Notes: generated by a model from the sequence alone, not told the origin. A stretch of DNA of 5,725 nt from an uncultured Verrucomicrobiota bacterium (GCA_913045395.1 CAJWPV010000117.1:1-5725); one strand, 5' to 3'; positions 1 to 5,504 are shown, numbered from the stretch's first letter. A program made the numbers and translations.

Positions 1-91
1 CGCGCTTGGCCAGGCCGCGCGCCCGCGCAGCCATGCCAATCGAGCCGCCAAGCAGCCCGGCCCCGATGATGGTGAGTTTGTCCAGCGGCAC
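1..91 (-). CDS. tyrA: Prephenate dehydrogenase (TyrA-like), N-terminal fragment cut by window edge
   Basis: Read on the minus strand from a GTG at 91-89, this gives about 30 residues that begin VPLDKLTIIGAGLLGGSIGM and continue AARARGLAKR before leaving the window. A short lead, a hydrophobic beta strand and the GxGLLGGSIG dinucleotide-binding loop are typical of the N-terminus of prephenate/cyclohexadienyl dehydrogenases, which oxidise prephenate or arogenate with NAD(P) in tyrosine biosynthesis in the cytoplasm. Only the NAD-binding loop is seen, so another Rossmann dehydrogenase (for example a 6-phosphogluconate dehydrogenase-like protein) is not excluded; the LLGGSIG form favours TyrA. 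The start is uncertain: the frame stays open upstream. A GGAGG (complement of 113-117) lies 21 nt before the GTG, and an ATG at 99-97 is better spaced from it but is out of frame. The gene is divergent from pyrH. Confidence 0.72.
   Translation of the reverse strand, partial: MPLDKLTIIGAGLLGGSIGMAARARGLAKR
35..53 (-). repeat. GCTTGGC-N5-GATTGGC motif copy (in the tyrA-like gene)
   Basis: On the minus strand GCTTGGC is followed by GGCTC and GATTGGC. This copy encodes part of the conserved LLGGSIG loop, so protein constraint may explain it. Confidence 0.4.
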
Positions 92-163
92 CCGGGCATT
101 AAACCGGTGCAGCCTCCAGGAGTCGAGCAGAGTCGGGAATCTAGTCAAAAAGACAGCGCCGCA

Positions 164-193
164 TTGACGCCGGGTGGGGTGGCCTGCTACACA
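164..193 (+). promoter_or_regulatory. Weak candidate sigma70-type promoter for pyrH
   Basis: In the 154 bp spacer (92-245) between the divergent tyrA-like gene and pyrH, TTGACG (164-169) matches the -35 consensus at five of six bases. It is followed after 18 bp by TACACA (188-193), which matches the -10 consensus at three of six. The leader to the pyrH ATG would be about 45 nt. The spacer is otherwise unremarkable. This is a consensus match by eye only. Confidence 0.27.
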
Positions 194-245
194 CCACGCC
201 TAGTTTGGGCGCGCCAAGCTCGGCGGCCGGTCAGTCACGAAAATC

Positions 246-992
246 ATGCCCGTAAAAAAGAAGACGCCTAAAAAATCGACCCGCAATAAATCCAGGTTTC
301 GGCGTGTGCTGCTCAAGATTAGCGGCGAGGTCCTCGGCGGCAAAACCGGTGGCATCTGCGTGGAATCCGTGCACGACATTGCCGGTCAAGTGCGCGAAGT
401 GGCGCGGCTGGGCGTGCAGATCGGTGTTGTGGTCGGCGGCGGCAATATTTTTCGCGGCTTGCAGGGCAGCGAGAAGGGCATCGAGCGGGCCACCGGCGAC
501 TACATGGGCATGCTCGCCACGGTGATCAACTCGATGGCGCTGCAGGATGCTCTCGAGAAACAGGGCGTGGCGACCCGTGTACAGTCGGCTATCAGCATGT
601 CGCAGGTCGCCGAACCGTTCATCCGCCGCCGAGCCGTGCGTCACCTGGAGAAGGGCCGCGTGGTGATCTTTGGCGGCGGCACCGGCAACCCGTATTGCTC
701 CACTGACACGGCAGCCGCGCTACGCGCCAACGAGATCGGTGCGGAGGTGATTTTGAAGGCCACAAAGGTGGATGGCATCTACGATAGTGACCCGATGAAA
801 AACCCGAAGGCCAAGCGCTTCGCAACAATCAGCTATATCGATGCGCTGCAGAAACGGCTCAAGGTGATGGACTCGACGGCGTTCTCGCTTTGCATGGACA
901 ACGGCATGCCTATCATCGTCTTCGACCTCTTCAAGAAACATAACTTCCGCAAAGTCATCCTCGGCGGCAGGGTCGGCACACGGGTGAGTTAG
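246..992 (+). CDS. pyrH: UMP kinase (uridylate kinase)
   Basis: Bacterial UMP kinase of the amino-acid kinase fold, 248 aa, the usual family length plus a short tail. It phosphorylates UMP to UDP with ATP in pyrimidine nucleotide synthesis and acts as a cytoplasmic homohexamer. Visible motifs: [12 protein letters not shown] (21-32, phosphate loop), [11 protein letters not shown] (61-71), [19 protein letters not shown] (82-100), [15 protein letters not shown] (143-157, nucleotide/UMP site), [15 protein letters not shown] (169-183) and KVMD followed by the ILGG segment near the end. Two details stand out: a strongly basic N-terminal extension (KKKTPKK...RNKSR, residues 4-17) before the conserved core, and PYCSTD where many homologues have PFFTTD. 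The ATG at 246 is the first in-frame ATG before the core and has no clear Shine-Dalgarno, so a later start near residue 18-21 is possible. The gene stands alone, not next to tsf or frr, and faces the aldolase gene convergently. Confidence 0.96.
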   Translation: MPVKKKTPKKSTRNKSRFRRVLLKISGEVLGGKTGGICVESVHDIAGQVREVARLGVQIGVVVGGGNIFRGLQGSEKGIERATGDYMGMLATVINSMALQDALEKQGVATRVQSAISMSQVAEPFIRRRAVRHLEKGRVVIFGGGTGNPYCSTDTAAALRANEIGAEVILKATKVDGIYDSDPMKNPKAKRFATISYIDALQKRLKVMDSTAFSLCMDNGMPIIVFDLFKKHNFRKVILGGRVGTRVS

Positions 993-995
993 GCT

Positions 996-1013
996 GCTTG
1001 GCCTGCGATTGGC
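996..1013 (+). repeat. GCTTGGC-N4-GATTGGC motif copy (intergenic)
   Basis: GCTTGGC (996-1002), CTGC, GATTGGC (1007-1013), lying just after the pyrH stop and in non-coding DNA. Up to one or two bases in the middle it is the same 20 bp block as at 3779-3798, both ending GCGATTGGCC. Confidence 0.6.
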
Positions 1014-1048
1014 CACGCGCGGCAATCAAGATAGCCAAGCCGGCCAAC
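996..1048. terminator. Convergent intergenic region with TTGGC/GCCAA inverted repeats, possible bidirectional terminator
   Basis: The 80 bp gap (993-1072) between the 3' ends of pyrH and the aldolase gene contains GCTTGGC (996-1002) matched by GCCAAGC (1034-1040), and TTGGCC (1009-1014) matched by GGCCAA (1042-1047). These can pair as alternative hairpins on either strand. No T-run follows, so this is not a classical intrinsic terminator. The position between converging genes is the main reason to suspect termination. The same segment holds one copy of the GCTTGGC-N-GATTGGC repeat. Confidence 0.3.
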
Positions 1049-1072
1049 AGTCGGTTTCGGTTCATCGGGTGA

Positions 1073-1885
1073 TCAAATATTCACTTCACCGGTCGCGGTG
1101 TCGCTTGGCTGTAACCCAAGTTTCGCGCGAAGGCCCGCCAGCTCGTCGCGGATGCCGTTTTTGAAAAAGATGATATCCGCCTTGTGGATGATCATGTTGG
1201 CACCCATGTTGACGAAGCGCGCCTGGCTGGCGACATCACCCCAGGCGTGAATGCCAGCACCAATGCCCTTGGCCCGCGCCTTGGTAAAAATCGTCTCCGT
1301 CGTCTCGAGGAATGCCGGGTCGTCGTATTGCTCCGGCAAGCCGAGGCTGCAGGATAAGTCATGCGGCCCGATGAGCACCGAGTCGATGTCCGGCACGTCG
1401 AGGATGCGTTCGAGGTTTTCGACGGCCGGCACGCTCTCGATGTTGATGATGAGCAGGTTGTTTTCGTTGAAGCCGGGCGCGTAGTCGGCGAGGTCGCCGG
1501 GGAGCGGCTGTCCGGCGAGCGAGTCGTTCAGGCGCTGGCCCTTAAGCGGCCGCAACTTGGTTGCGCCGCGCAGTTGCTGCACCTGTTCGGCCTGCTCGAT
1601 GTACGGCGCGACGACTCCGGACGCGCCGTCGTCCAGCGCCATCGTCGCCTCGTAGGGCGAGGGTGAAACGGTGCGAACTAGCGGCGGCAATCCCATCGCG
1701 GCGTAGGTGCGGCACATCCACGAAATCTGGTTGCGATCCAGCGCAATGTGCTCGGTGTCGATGAAAACAAAATCGAGTCCGCAATCGCCGAGCACTTTCG
1801 GCCAGAACGGCGACGGCGAAACGATCAGTGTCCCGAAAACCGGTCCGCCGTCATGCAGCTCTTTTTTTAATTCAACGGATGTCAT
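1073..1885 (-). CDS. HpcH/HpaI-family class II aldolase (2-keto(-3-deoxy) acid aldolase type)
   Basis: This 270 aa protein has the length and architecture of the HpcH/HpaI aldolase/citrate lyase TIM-barrel family, metal-dependent enzymes that cleave 2-keto-3-deoxy or 4-hydroxy-2-keto acids to pyruvate or a related keto acid plus an aldehyde. The active-site set of HpaI (His45, Arg70, Glu149, Asp175) appears here at His46 (FVFIDTEH), Arg71 (PLVRTVSP), Glu150 (INIES) and Asp176 (IGPHDLS). The GASGVVAPYIE segment (87-97) and HKADIIFFKNGIRDEL near the C-terminus also fit. An active enzyme is therefore likely; the substrate is not determined. The gene is last in a three-gene minus-strand operon. 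Its ATG overlaps the TGA of the upstream oxidoreductase by 4 bp (1882-1885), and a perfect GGAGGTGA lies 10 nt upstream, which fixes the start. No signal peptide, so cytoplasmic. Alternatives within the family are 2-dehydro-3-deoxyglucarate aldolase and 4-hydroxy-2-oxovalerate-type enzymes. Confidence 0.9.
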   Translation of the reverse strand: MTSVELKKELHDGGPVFGTLIVSPSPFWPKVLGDCGLDFVFIDTEHIALDRNQISWMCRTYAAMGLPPLVRTVSPSPYEATMALDDGASGVVAPYIEQAEQVQQLRGATKLRPLKGQRLNDSLAGQPLPGDLADYAPGFNENNLLIINIESVPAVENLERILDVPDIDSVLIGPHDLSCSLGLPEQYDDPAFLETTETIFTKARAKGIGAGIHAWGDVASQARFVNMGANMIIHKADIIFFKNGIRDELAGLRAKLGLQPSDTATGEVNI

Positions 1886-2997
1886 TTTAGTGGGGTCACC
1901 TCCACCGGTTGGCCGGTTTCGCCGGACTCGACAGCGGCAAAAACGGTGGCGGCGATGTCGCGTCCGCCCCTGGCATTGAGGATCGGTTCGCAGCCAGTGT
2001 CGAGTGCGCGGGCGAAGTCGTCCATCAGTAGGAAGTCATTCTCGTTGGCGATGCGTTTGTTTTTGAACTCCAGCGGCGGCTGATCGCGGTAATGGATGCT
2101 GACCTCCGGCCGAGCCTCGGTGATGACAATCCCGCCTCTCGAGCCGATGGCGTGAATCTTGATTTCGCCGATGTCCGGGTGGCTCGCCGCGCCGATGCGA
2201 CCGATGCAAAGCGAGCCGACGATGCCGTTGTCAAGTTCCAGCGAGACCGTGGCAAGATCATCCACGTTGTTATCGACATTGGCCTGATGGAAATGTGTCG
2301 CGGTGCGGGCGAAAACTCGCCGCACATCCGCGCCGGTGAGCATGCGGATGTAGCCGAGCGGGTAGATGCCTTCGATCTGCAATTCGCCCATCGCCTCGAT
2401 GCCAACCCCGCCATCCGAGCCGTCGGCGTGGGCCTCAATCTGGCGTTCGAGCCAGTTGATCGGCGGGTCGCCGGGCTGCCGGGCGCCCTTGGGCGGGCCG
2501 GCATCTTTTGAAAAATAAAAGTCAACGTGGATGGCGTGCAGTTCACCGATCGCTCCCGACTGAACCACTTCTTTGGCCTGGATGAGAGCCGGGAGATAGT
2601 TGCGATTCCAAAGGAGAAATTTGATGTTGTTACGTTGCACAGCCTCGACAAGCTGGTCGCATTCCGAGAGCCGGGTGGACATCGGCTTGTCGGCAATGAC
2701 GTGCAGTCCGGCGTCTGCGGCGCGGACGGCTAGGTCGCAATGCCGTTCGGCCTCTGAGCTGACCGCGGCGAGGTCGAGATCGTGTTCGGCTATCGCCTTG
2801 GCGACGTCGCGGACGTATGGGATGCCAAACTCGTCGGCGAAACGTTGGTTGCGTTCATGCACCCAATCCGGCTGGTCGGCGTCATCGGCGACGACGAGCA
2901 ATTCAAAACGAGGATGTGCTGCCACGGCACGCGGTAGGTAGTCGTGTTTCACCACACTCAACACGCAGGCGCGAAATGTTTTCTCCGGATTCGCCAC
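1882..2997 (-). CDS. Gfo/Idh/MocA-family oxidoreductase, Tyr-type active site
   Basis: This 371 aa protein has the usual two-domain Gfo/Idh/MocA length: an N-terminal Rossmann half (to about 125) and a C-terminal alpha/beta substrate half. Family members are NAD(P)-dependent and act on sugars, inositols or related polyols. The hallmark helix-strand-EKP segment is present as AADAGLHVIADKP (93-105), with Asp for Glu but the catalytic Lys104 kept. The usual His of the second motif is replaced by Tyr212 in IEGIYPLGYIRMLTG (208-222), as in the glucose-fructose oxidoreductase subgroup. The first loop is atypical: VLSVVKHDYLPRAV (12-25) stands where GxGxxG is expected. The start is GTG at 2997-2995, with AAAGGAG (complement of 3010-3016) 12 nt upstream, inside the end of the preceding gene and only 3 nt after its stop. 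The 3' end overlaps the aldolase start by 4 bp. Probably cytoplasmic; substrate unknown. Confidence 0.92.
   Translation of the reverse strand: MANPEKTFRACVLSVVKHDYLPRAVAAHPRFELLVVADDADQPDWVHERNQRFADEFGIPYVRDVAKAIAEHDLDLAAVSSEAERHCDLAVRAADAGLHVIADKPMSTRLSECDQLVEAVQRNNIKFLLWNRNYLPALIQAKEVVQSGAIGELHAIHVDFYFSKDAGPPKGARQPGDPPINWLERQIEAHADGSDGGVGIEAMGELQIEGIYPLGYIRMLTGADVRRVFARTATHFHQANVDNNVDDLATVSLELDNGIVGSLCIGRIGAASHPDIGEIKIHAIGSRGGIVITEARPEVSIHYRDQPPLEFKNKRIANENDFLLMDDFARALDTGCEPILNARGGRDIAATVFAAVESGETGQPVEVTPLK
1896..1903 (-). promoter_or_regulatory. Strong Shine-Dalgarno for the aldolase gene
   Basis: On the minus strand GGAGGTGA, a full match to the anti-Shine-Dalgarno of 16S rRNA, ends 10 nt before the ATG at 1885-1883. 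It lies inside the last codons of the upstream oxidoreductase (…VEVTPLK). Together with the ATGA stop/start overlap it supports translational coupling plus independent strong initiation. No other gene start in the window has a site this good. Confidence 0.8.
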
Positions 2998-3000
2998 GGC

Positions 3001-3969
3001 TCAGTTGCACTCCTTTCCTTCGATGACCTGTTTGGTCTGGGCTGACTCGATGACTTGTGCGGAGGCCGCTGCCGCGCGGGAGGTGTCGGCAAGCGTCACG
3101 GCTGCCTCGCGTTGTTCGCTGATCGCTTCGACGAACTCCTGCAATTGCCCGGTGAGATCGGCGCGGCCCTGGTTGGTGCGGAGCGCGTTCGGTTGGCCGC
3201 CGGAGTAGAGTAGGTTCATGTTGTGATGATCGTCGGCATAAGCGGCTCCAGTGCCGCCGATCATTGACAGCGAAAAGTAGCCGTCGGCGGCGGGGAGCGA
3301 ACCGGCAATGTCAATCATCGCCATACCGTCGTTGGCGAAGCCGAGGTGAAACTGGATGTAGTCCGGATTGGCGGCCGATTGCAGCGTCCAGACTTTTTCC
3401 GGTGCGCCGCCGAACATCCAGCAGGCCAGGTCGGTGTCCGGCAGGATGTGTTCGGCGATCGACTCGGGCGTCGACTCGGGTGGCAGCCAGCGGTGGATGC
3501 GGAGCAGGCAGGGCTCGCCGAGCTTGCCGGCATCGATGCTGCGCTTGACCGCCTGAATTGAGGGCAAAAACCGCCAAGTGTGAGCCGGCATGAGGAGGGC
3601 GTCGGCTTGGCTAAGCACGTCCAGGTCGCCGGGCAATTGGCCAACGAGTGTCGGTTTGCCAAGAGCCGTGGCGGCCTTGGCCAAACTTGCCGCTTGGCTG
3701 GGATTGGCGTCGATAACGACGGCGTCAAAGTCGTTGGCTTGTTCGGTGAACAGCGCCTCCGTTGACTTAGTGGTCGTCGCTTGGCCAAGCGATTGGCCTG
3801 CTAGGGAGTCATTGTCGTTCAGTGGCACAAAAATAGCCCAAGACGCGCTATGCAGCCGCGTTCGAATCGCGCCGTAGGCTTCCGCTGCCCCGGACGCGCC
3901 TATGAGCGCGAGCCGGATCATTTTTGGTTTATCGGCAGCATTTGGGTCGGGAAATGTCTCACGCGACAT
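3001..3969 (-). CDS. Divergent Gfo/Idh/MocA-like protein lacking catalytic Lys and His (probable pseudo-oxidoreductase)
   Basis: This 322 aa protein is first in the three-gene operon and shorter than normal family members. Residues 17-27 (MIRLALIGASG) form a Rossmann strand and glycine loop; DAVVIDANPSQAASLAKAATALGKPTLVG (82-110) aligns with the strand-helix-strand leading to EKP; and KRSIDAGKLGEPCLLRIHRW (142-161) is the typical start of the substrate domain. EKP is replaced by GQLP (110-113). The second motif, normally D.G.H..D, reads HILPDTDLACWMFGG (174-188), with Pro177 where the His is expected and Asp180 kept. The region after the first helix, which normally carries the cofactor-selecting acidic residue, is short and Gln/Ser-rich (51-64). 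I infer loss of standard dehydrogenase chemistry, perhaps a partner or regulatory role. The ATG at 3969 is the longest start; Met17 (3921) would begin directly at the Rossmann strand and is a fair alternative. Neither has a good Shine-Dalgarno. Confidence 0.78.
   Translation of the reverse strand: MSRETFPDPNAADKPKMIRLALIGASGAAEAYGAIRTRLHSASWAIFVPLNDNDSLAGQSLGQATTTKSTEALFTEQANDFDAVVIDANPSQAASLAKAATALGKPTLVGQLPGDLDVLSQADALLMPAHTWRFLPSIQAVKRSIDAGKLGEPCLLRIHRWLPPESTPESIAEHILPDTDLACWMFGGAPEKVWTLQSAANPDYIQFHLGFANDGMAMIDIAGSLPAADGYFSLSMIGGTGAAYADDHHNMNLLYSGGQPNALRTNQGRADLTGQLQEFVEAISEQREAAVTLADTSRAAAASAQVIESAQTKQVIEGKECN
3692..3708 (+). repeat. GCTTGGC-N3-GATTGGC motif copy (in the degenerate oxidoreductase gene)
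   Basis: GCTTGGC (3692-3698), TGG, GATTGGC (3702-3708). On the coding minus strand it is read GCC AAT CCC AGC CAA GCG (ANPSQA), starting at the first codon position. Confidence 0.55.
3779..3797 (+). repeat. GCTTGGC-N5-GATTGGC motif copy (in the degenerate oxidoreductase gene)
   Basis: GCTTGGC (3779-3785), CAAGC, GATTGGC (3791-3797). On the coding strand it is read GGC CAA TCG CTT GGC CAA GCG (GQSLGQA), a different codon phase from the copy at 3692-3708. Confidence 0.58.
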
Positions 3970-3987
3970 TCACCGGGCCAAACCAAT

Positions 3988-4005
3988 TTGTTGCGGAAGC
4001 AGCAA
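3988..4005. promoter_or_regulatory. Candidate operator, imperfect inverted repeat
   Basis: TTGTTGC-GGAA-GCAGCAA forms an 18 bp inverted repeat with 7 bp arms and one mismatch, centred in the divergent spacer and overlapping the weak -35 element. Size and symmetry suit a dimeric repressor of the kind that often controls sugar catabolic loci. No regulator gene is in the window, so the binder is unknown. Confidence 0.36.
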
Positions 4006-4038
4006 GTCTTCAGCATCATTCGCCCGTTCAACGAACTC

Positions 4039-4044
4039 AAAAGG
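4039..4044 (+). promoter_or_regulatory. Shine-Dalgarno that decides the transporter start
   Basis: AAAAGG lies 6 nt before the GTG at 4051-4053. It favours this start over the upstream ATG at 3850, which would overlap the divergent gene by 120 bp and add 67 residues that look unlike any transporter N-terminus. Confidence 0.5.
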
Positions 4045-4050
4045 CCAATC

Positions 4051-5442
4051 GTGCCAGATCCAGACGAAAACAAATCCATCTACAAGCTTACCCAGACAGG
4101 CAGATATATTATCATTATCGCGGCTTTCCTCGGTTGGTTTTTTGCTGGGATGCACCTGGGCATCACGTCGCTCTCAATGGGCTCGGCGGCCAAGGATTTG
4201 CTACGCGGCACCGAGCAGTTTGAGGTGACGGCTGGTGATCAAGCTGCTGCGCAAAAACAGGTCCAGGAAGCAGGTGAGGGGGAATGGCAGGTGTTGGCCC
4301 AGGCCGAAGCTGATAAACGATTGGGCGCGGCAAGCAGTAAATGGTTTGGTTACTACGTGTGCGCATTGTTGTTTGGCGGGGCGCTGGGCGGCCTAATGTT
4401 CGGTCGTATTGGTGATCGCTTCGGTCGCGTGAAAGGTATGACGGCGGCGATCTGCTGCTACTCGGGGGTGTCCTTTGTGGCTTACTTTGTCCAGTCGCCG
4501 GAGCAGCTTTTGGTGGCGCGGTTTGTGGTGTGCATGGGCGTGGGCGGGATGTGGCCAAACGGTGTGGCGTTAATGAGTGAAGCTTGGGCCAGTGCCTCCC
4601 GACCACTGCTTGCGGGCGTGATTGGCACGGCAGCGAACATCGGTATTTTCATGGTGGGTGTCGCAGGAAAACTCCGCGTGGTGACGGTTGATGACTGGCG
4701 TTGGGTGATGCTCATGGGCGCGGTGCCGATTGTGCTGGGGCTGCTGGTGCCACTGATCGTGCCGGAATCACCGCGTTGGCTGGCCCAACGAAGTATGGGA
4801 AACTCAGAAAAAACTTCGGAGGAAGCTATGCCTGATGTGAATACCGTTGAAATTTTTCGGTCAGGCATGTTGGCGGTTACGTTGGTGGGAATTTTATTGG
4901 CGACGGTGCCGCTGTTCGGTTCGTGGGGCAGTTCAAACTGGGCGGTGAAATGGGCGGAGGATACCGGGTCGGATGACTTGAAGGCGCAGGTGGTCATGGC
5001 GCGATCGTTGCCGGGCATCGTGGGCAGTTTCATGGGCGGATGGATTGCCAGCCTCGTTGGTCGCCGGCGTAGCTATTTTTTTAACAGCTTGATTTGCCTT
5101 GGCAGCGCGCAGTGCATGTTTTGGTTTTCCAGCCCGACAGAGCCGACCATGTTTCTCTTGTTGACTGCGGTACTGGGCTTTTTTAGTGGAATCTTCTTCG
5201 GATGGTTACCGTTATTTTTGCCGGAATTGTTTGTGACGCGTGTGCGCTCGGTCGGTGCCGGAGTTTGCTTTAATTTCGGGCGCATCATCACAGCCATAAC
5301 GGTGTTCGTCACCGCCGGACTCATCGCATATTTCGACAATGACTTCCGGCAGATTGGCCGAATCACCAGTTTAATTTACCTGTTCGGCGCGGTGGGAATT
5401 CTTCTCATGCCCAAGGGCGTAGAGGGGAAAATCAAGGATTAA
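4051..5442 (+). CDS. MFS transporter, sugar-porter/metabolite:H+ symporter-like
   Basis: A 463 aa inner-membrane protein of the major facilitator superfamily with about 12 predicted helices (near 19-43, 99-118, 128-148, 152-175, 186-206, 217-237, 269-290, 314-336, 341-360, 367-391, 401-426 and 436-454). Family marks are the loop 2-3 motif GRIGDRFGRVKG (118-129), its second-half echo SLVGRRRS (334-341), the sugar-porter signature VPESPRWLAQR (237-247) after helix 6, and LPELFVTRVRSVGAG (390-404), common in NanT-like and metabolite:H+ symporters. It probably imports a small organic solute with protons; the substrate is not readable. Odd features are a long hydrophilic Gln/Glu/Ala-rich segment between helices 1 and 2 (about 48-97) and a short central loop (about 248-268). 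I chose the GTG at 4051 from the AAAAGG upstream and because the protein then begins MPDPDENKSIYKLTQTGRYI. The gene is divergent from the oxidoreductase/aldolase operon and probably co-regulated with it. Confidence 0.9.
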   Translation: MPDPDENKSIYKLTQTGRYIIIIAAFLGWFFAGMHLGITSLSMGSAAKDLLRGTEQFEVTAGDQAAAQKQVQEAGEGEWQVLAQAEADKRLGAASSKWFGYYVCALLFGGALGGLMFGRIGDRFGRVKGMTAAICCYSGVSFVAYFVQSPEQLLVARFVVCMGVGGMWPNGVALMSEAWASASRPLLAGVIGTAANIGIFMVGVAGKLRVVTVDDWRWVMLMGAVPIVLGLLVPLIVPESPRWLAQRSMGNSEKTSEEAMPDVNTVEIFRSGMLAVTLVGILLATVPLFGSWGSSNWAVKWAEDTGSDDLKAQVVMARSLPGIVGSFMGGWIASLVGRRRSYFFNSLICLGSAQCMFWFSSPTEPTMFLLLTAVLGFFSGIFFGWLPLFLPELFVTRVRSVGAGVCFNFGRIITAITVFVTAGLIAYFDNDFRQIGRITSLIYLFGAVGILLMPKGVEGKIKD

Positions 5443-5446
5443 CGCG

Positions 5447-5480
5447 AAGCGGTTCAGCCGGTTTAGGATTGAACGCGCTT
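5447..5480 (+). terminator. Stem-loop just after the MFS gene (terminator or processing hairpin)
   Basis: AAGCGGTTCA (5447-5456) pairs with TGAAC (5470-5474) and CGCTT (5476-5480) across a single bulged G, giving a 10 bp stem with a 13 nt loop, starting 5 nt after the stop codon. Only a short TTT follows, so termination would be weak. A partial terminator or mRNA-stabilising hairpin between the transporter and the next gene is equally likely. Confidence 0.4.
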
Positions 5481-5504
5481 TGGTCCAACGCTATCAACCG
5501 CCGC

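Larger units (their letters stand above)
3605..3798. repeat. Dense cluster of TTGGC/GCCAA words with three TTGGCCAA palindromes
   Basis: Within 194 bp there are eight TTGGC (starting at 3607, 3637, 3677, 3694, 3704, 3734, 3781 and 3793) and four GCCAA (3640, 3658, 3680, 3784), against about 0.4 expected for uniform bases. The 8 bp palindrome TTGGCCAA occurs at 3637-3644, 3677-3684 and 3781-3788; the last is extended to a perfect 12 bp palindrome, GCTTGGCCAAGC (3779-3790). I see no other TTGGCCAA in the window. The cluster lies wholly inside the N-terminal half of the degenerate oxidoreductase gene (about residues 58-122), and the copies fall in different codon phases, so protein similarity alone does not explain it. 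Confidence 0.6.
3970..4050. promoter_or_regulatory. Divergent promoter region of the catabolic locus
   Basis: This 81 bp spacer separates the start of the minus-strand oxidoreductase/aldolase operon from the start of the plus-strand transporter (129 bp if the Met17 start of the minus gene is used). It must hold or overlap promoters for both directions. For the plus strand the best match by eye is TTGCGG (3991-3996), 17 bp, CATCAT (4014-4019), which is weak. I see no convincing minus-strand promoter. Confidence 0.5.

Noticed and set aside
231..644. Minus-strand open frame opposite pyrH, His/Ala-rich
   Set aside because: Complement of conserved UMP kinase codons; no family resemblance.
2025..2696. 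223-codon minus-strand open frame within the full-length Gfo/Idh/MocA gene
   Set aside because: It is a Ser/Arg/Pro-rich shadow frame of a GC-rich gene with no recognisable fold; the overlapping frame has clear family motifs.
3850..4050. N-terminal extension of the MFS frame from an ATG at 3850
   Set aside because: It overlaps the divergent oxidoreductase gene, encodes non-transporter-like residues, and the GTG at 4051 has AAAAGG well placed before it.
4163..4606. Minus-strand open frame opposite the N-terminal half of the MFS gene
   Set aside because: Pro/Arg-rich shadow frame; no independent coding support.
4482..5033. Minus-strand open frame opposite the MFS gene
   Set aside because: Antisense shadow of membrane-helix codons, Thr/Ser/Pro-rich, no motif and no ribosome-binding site.
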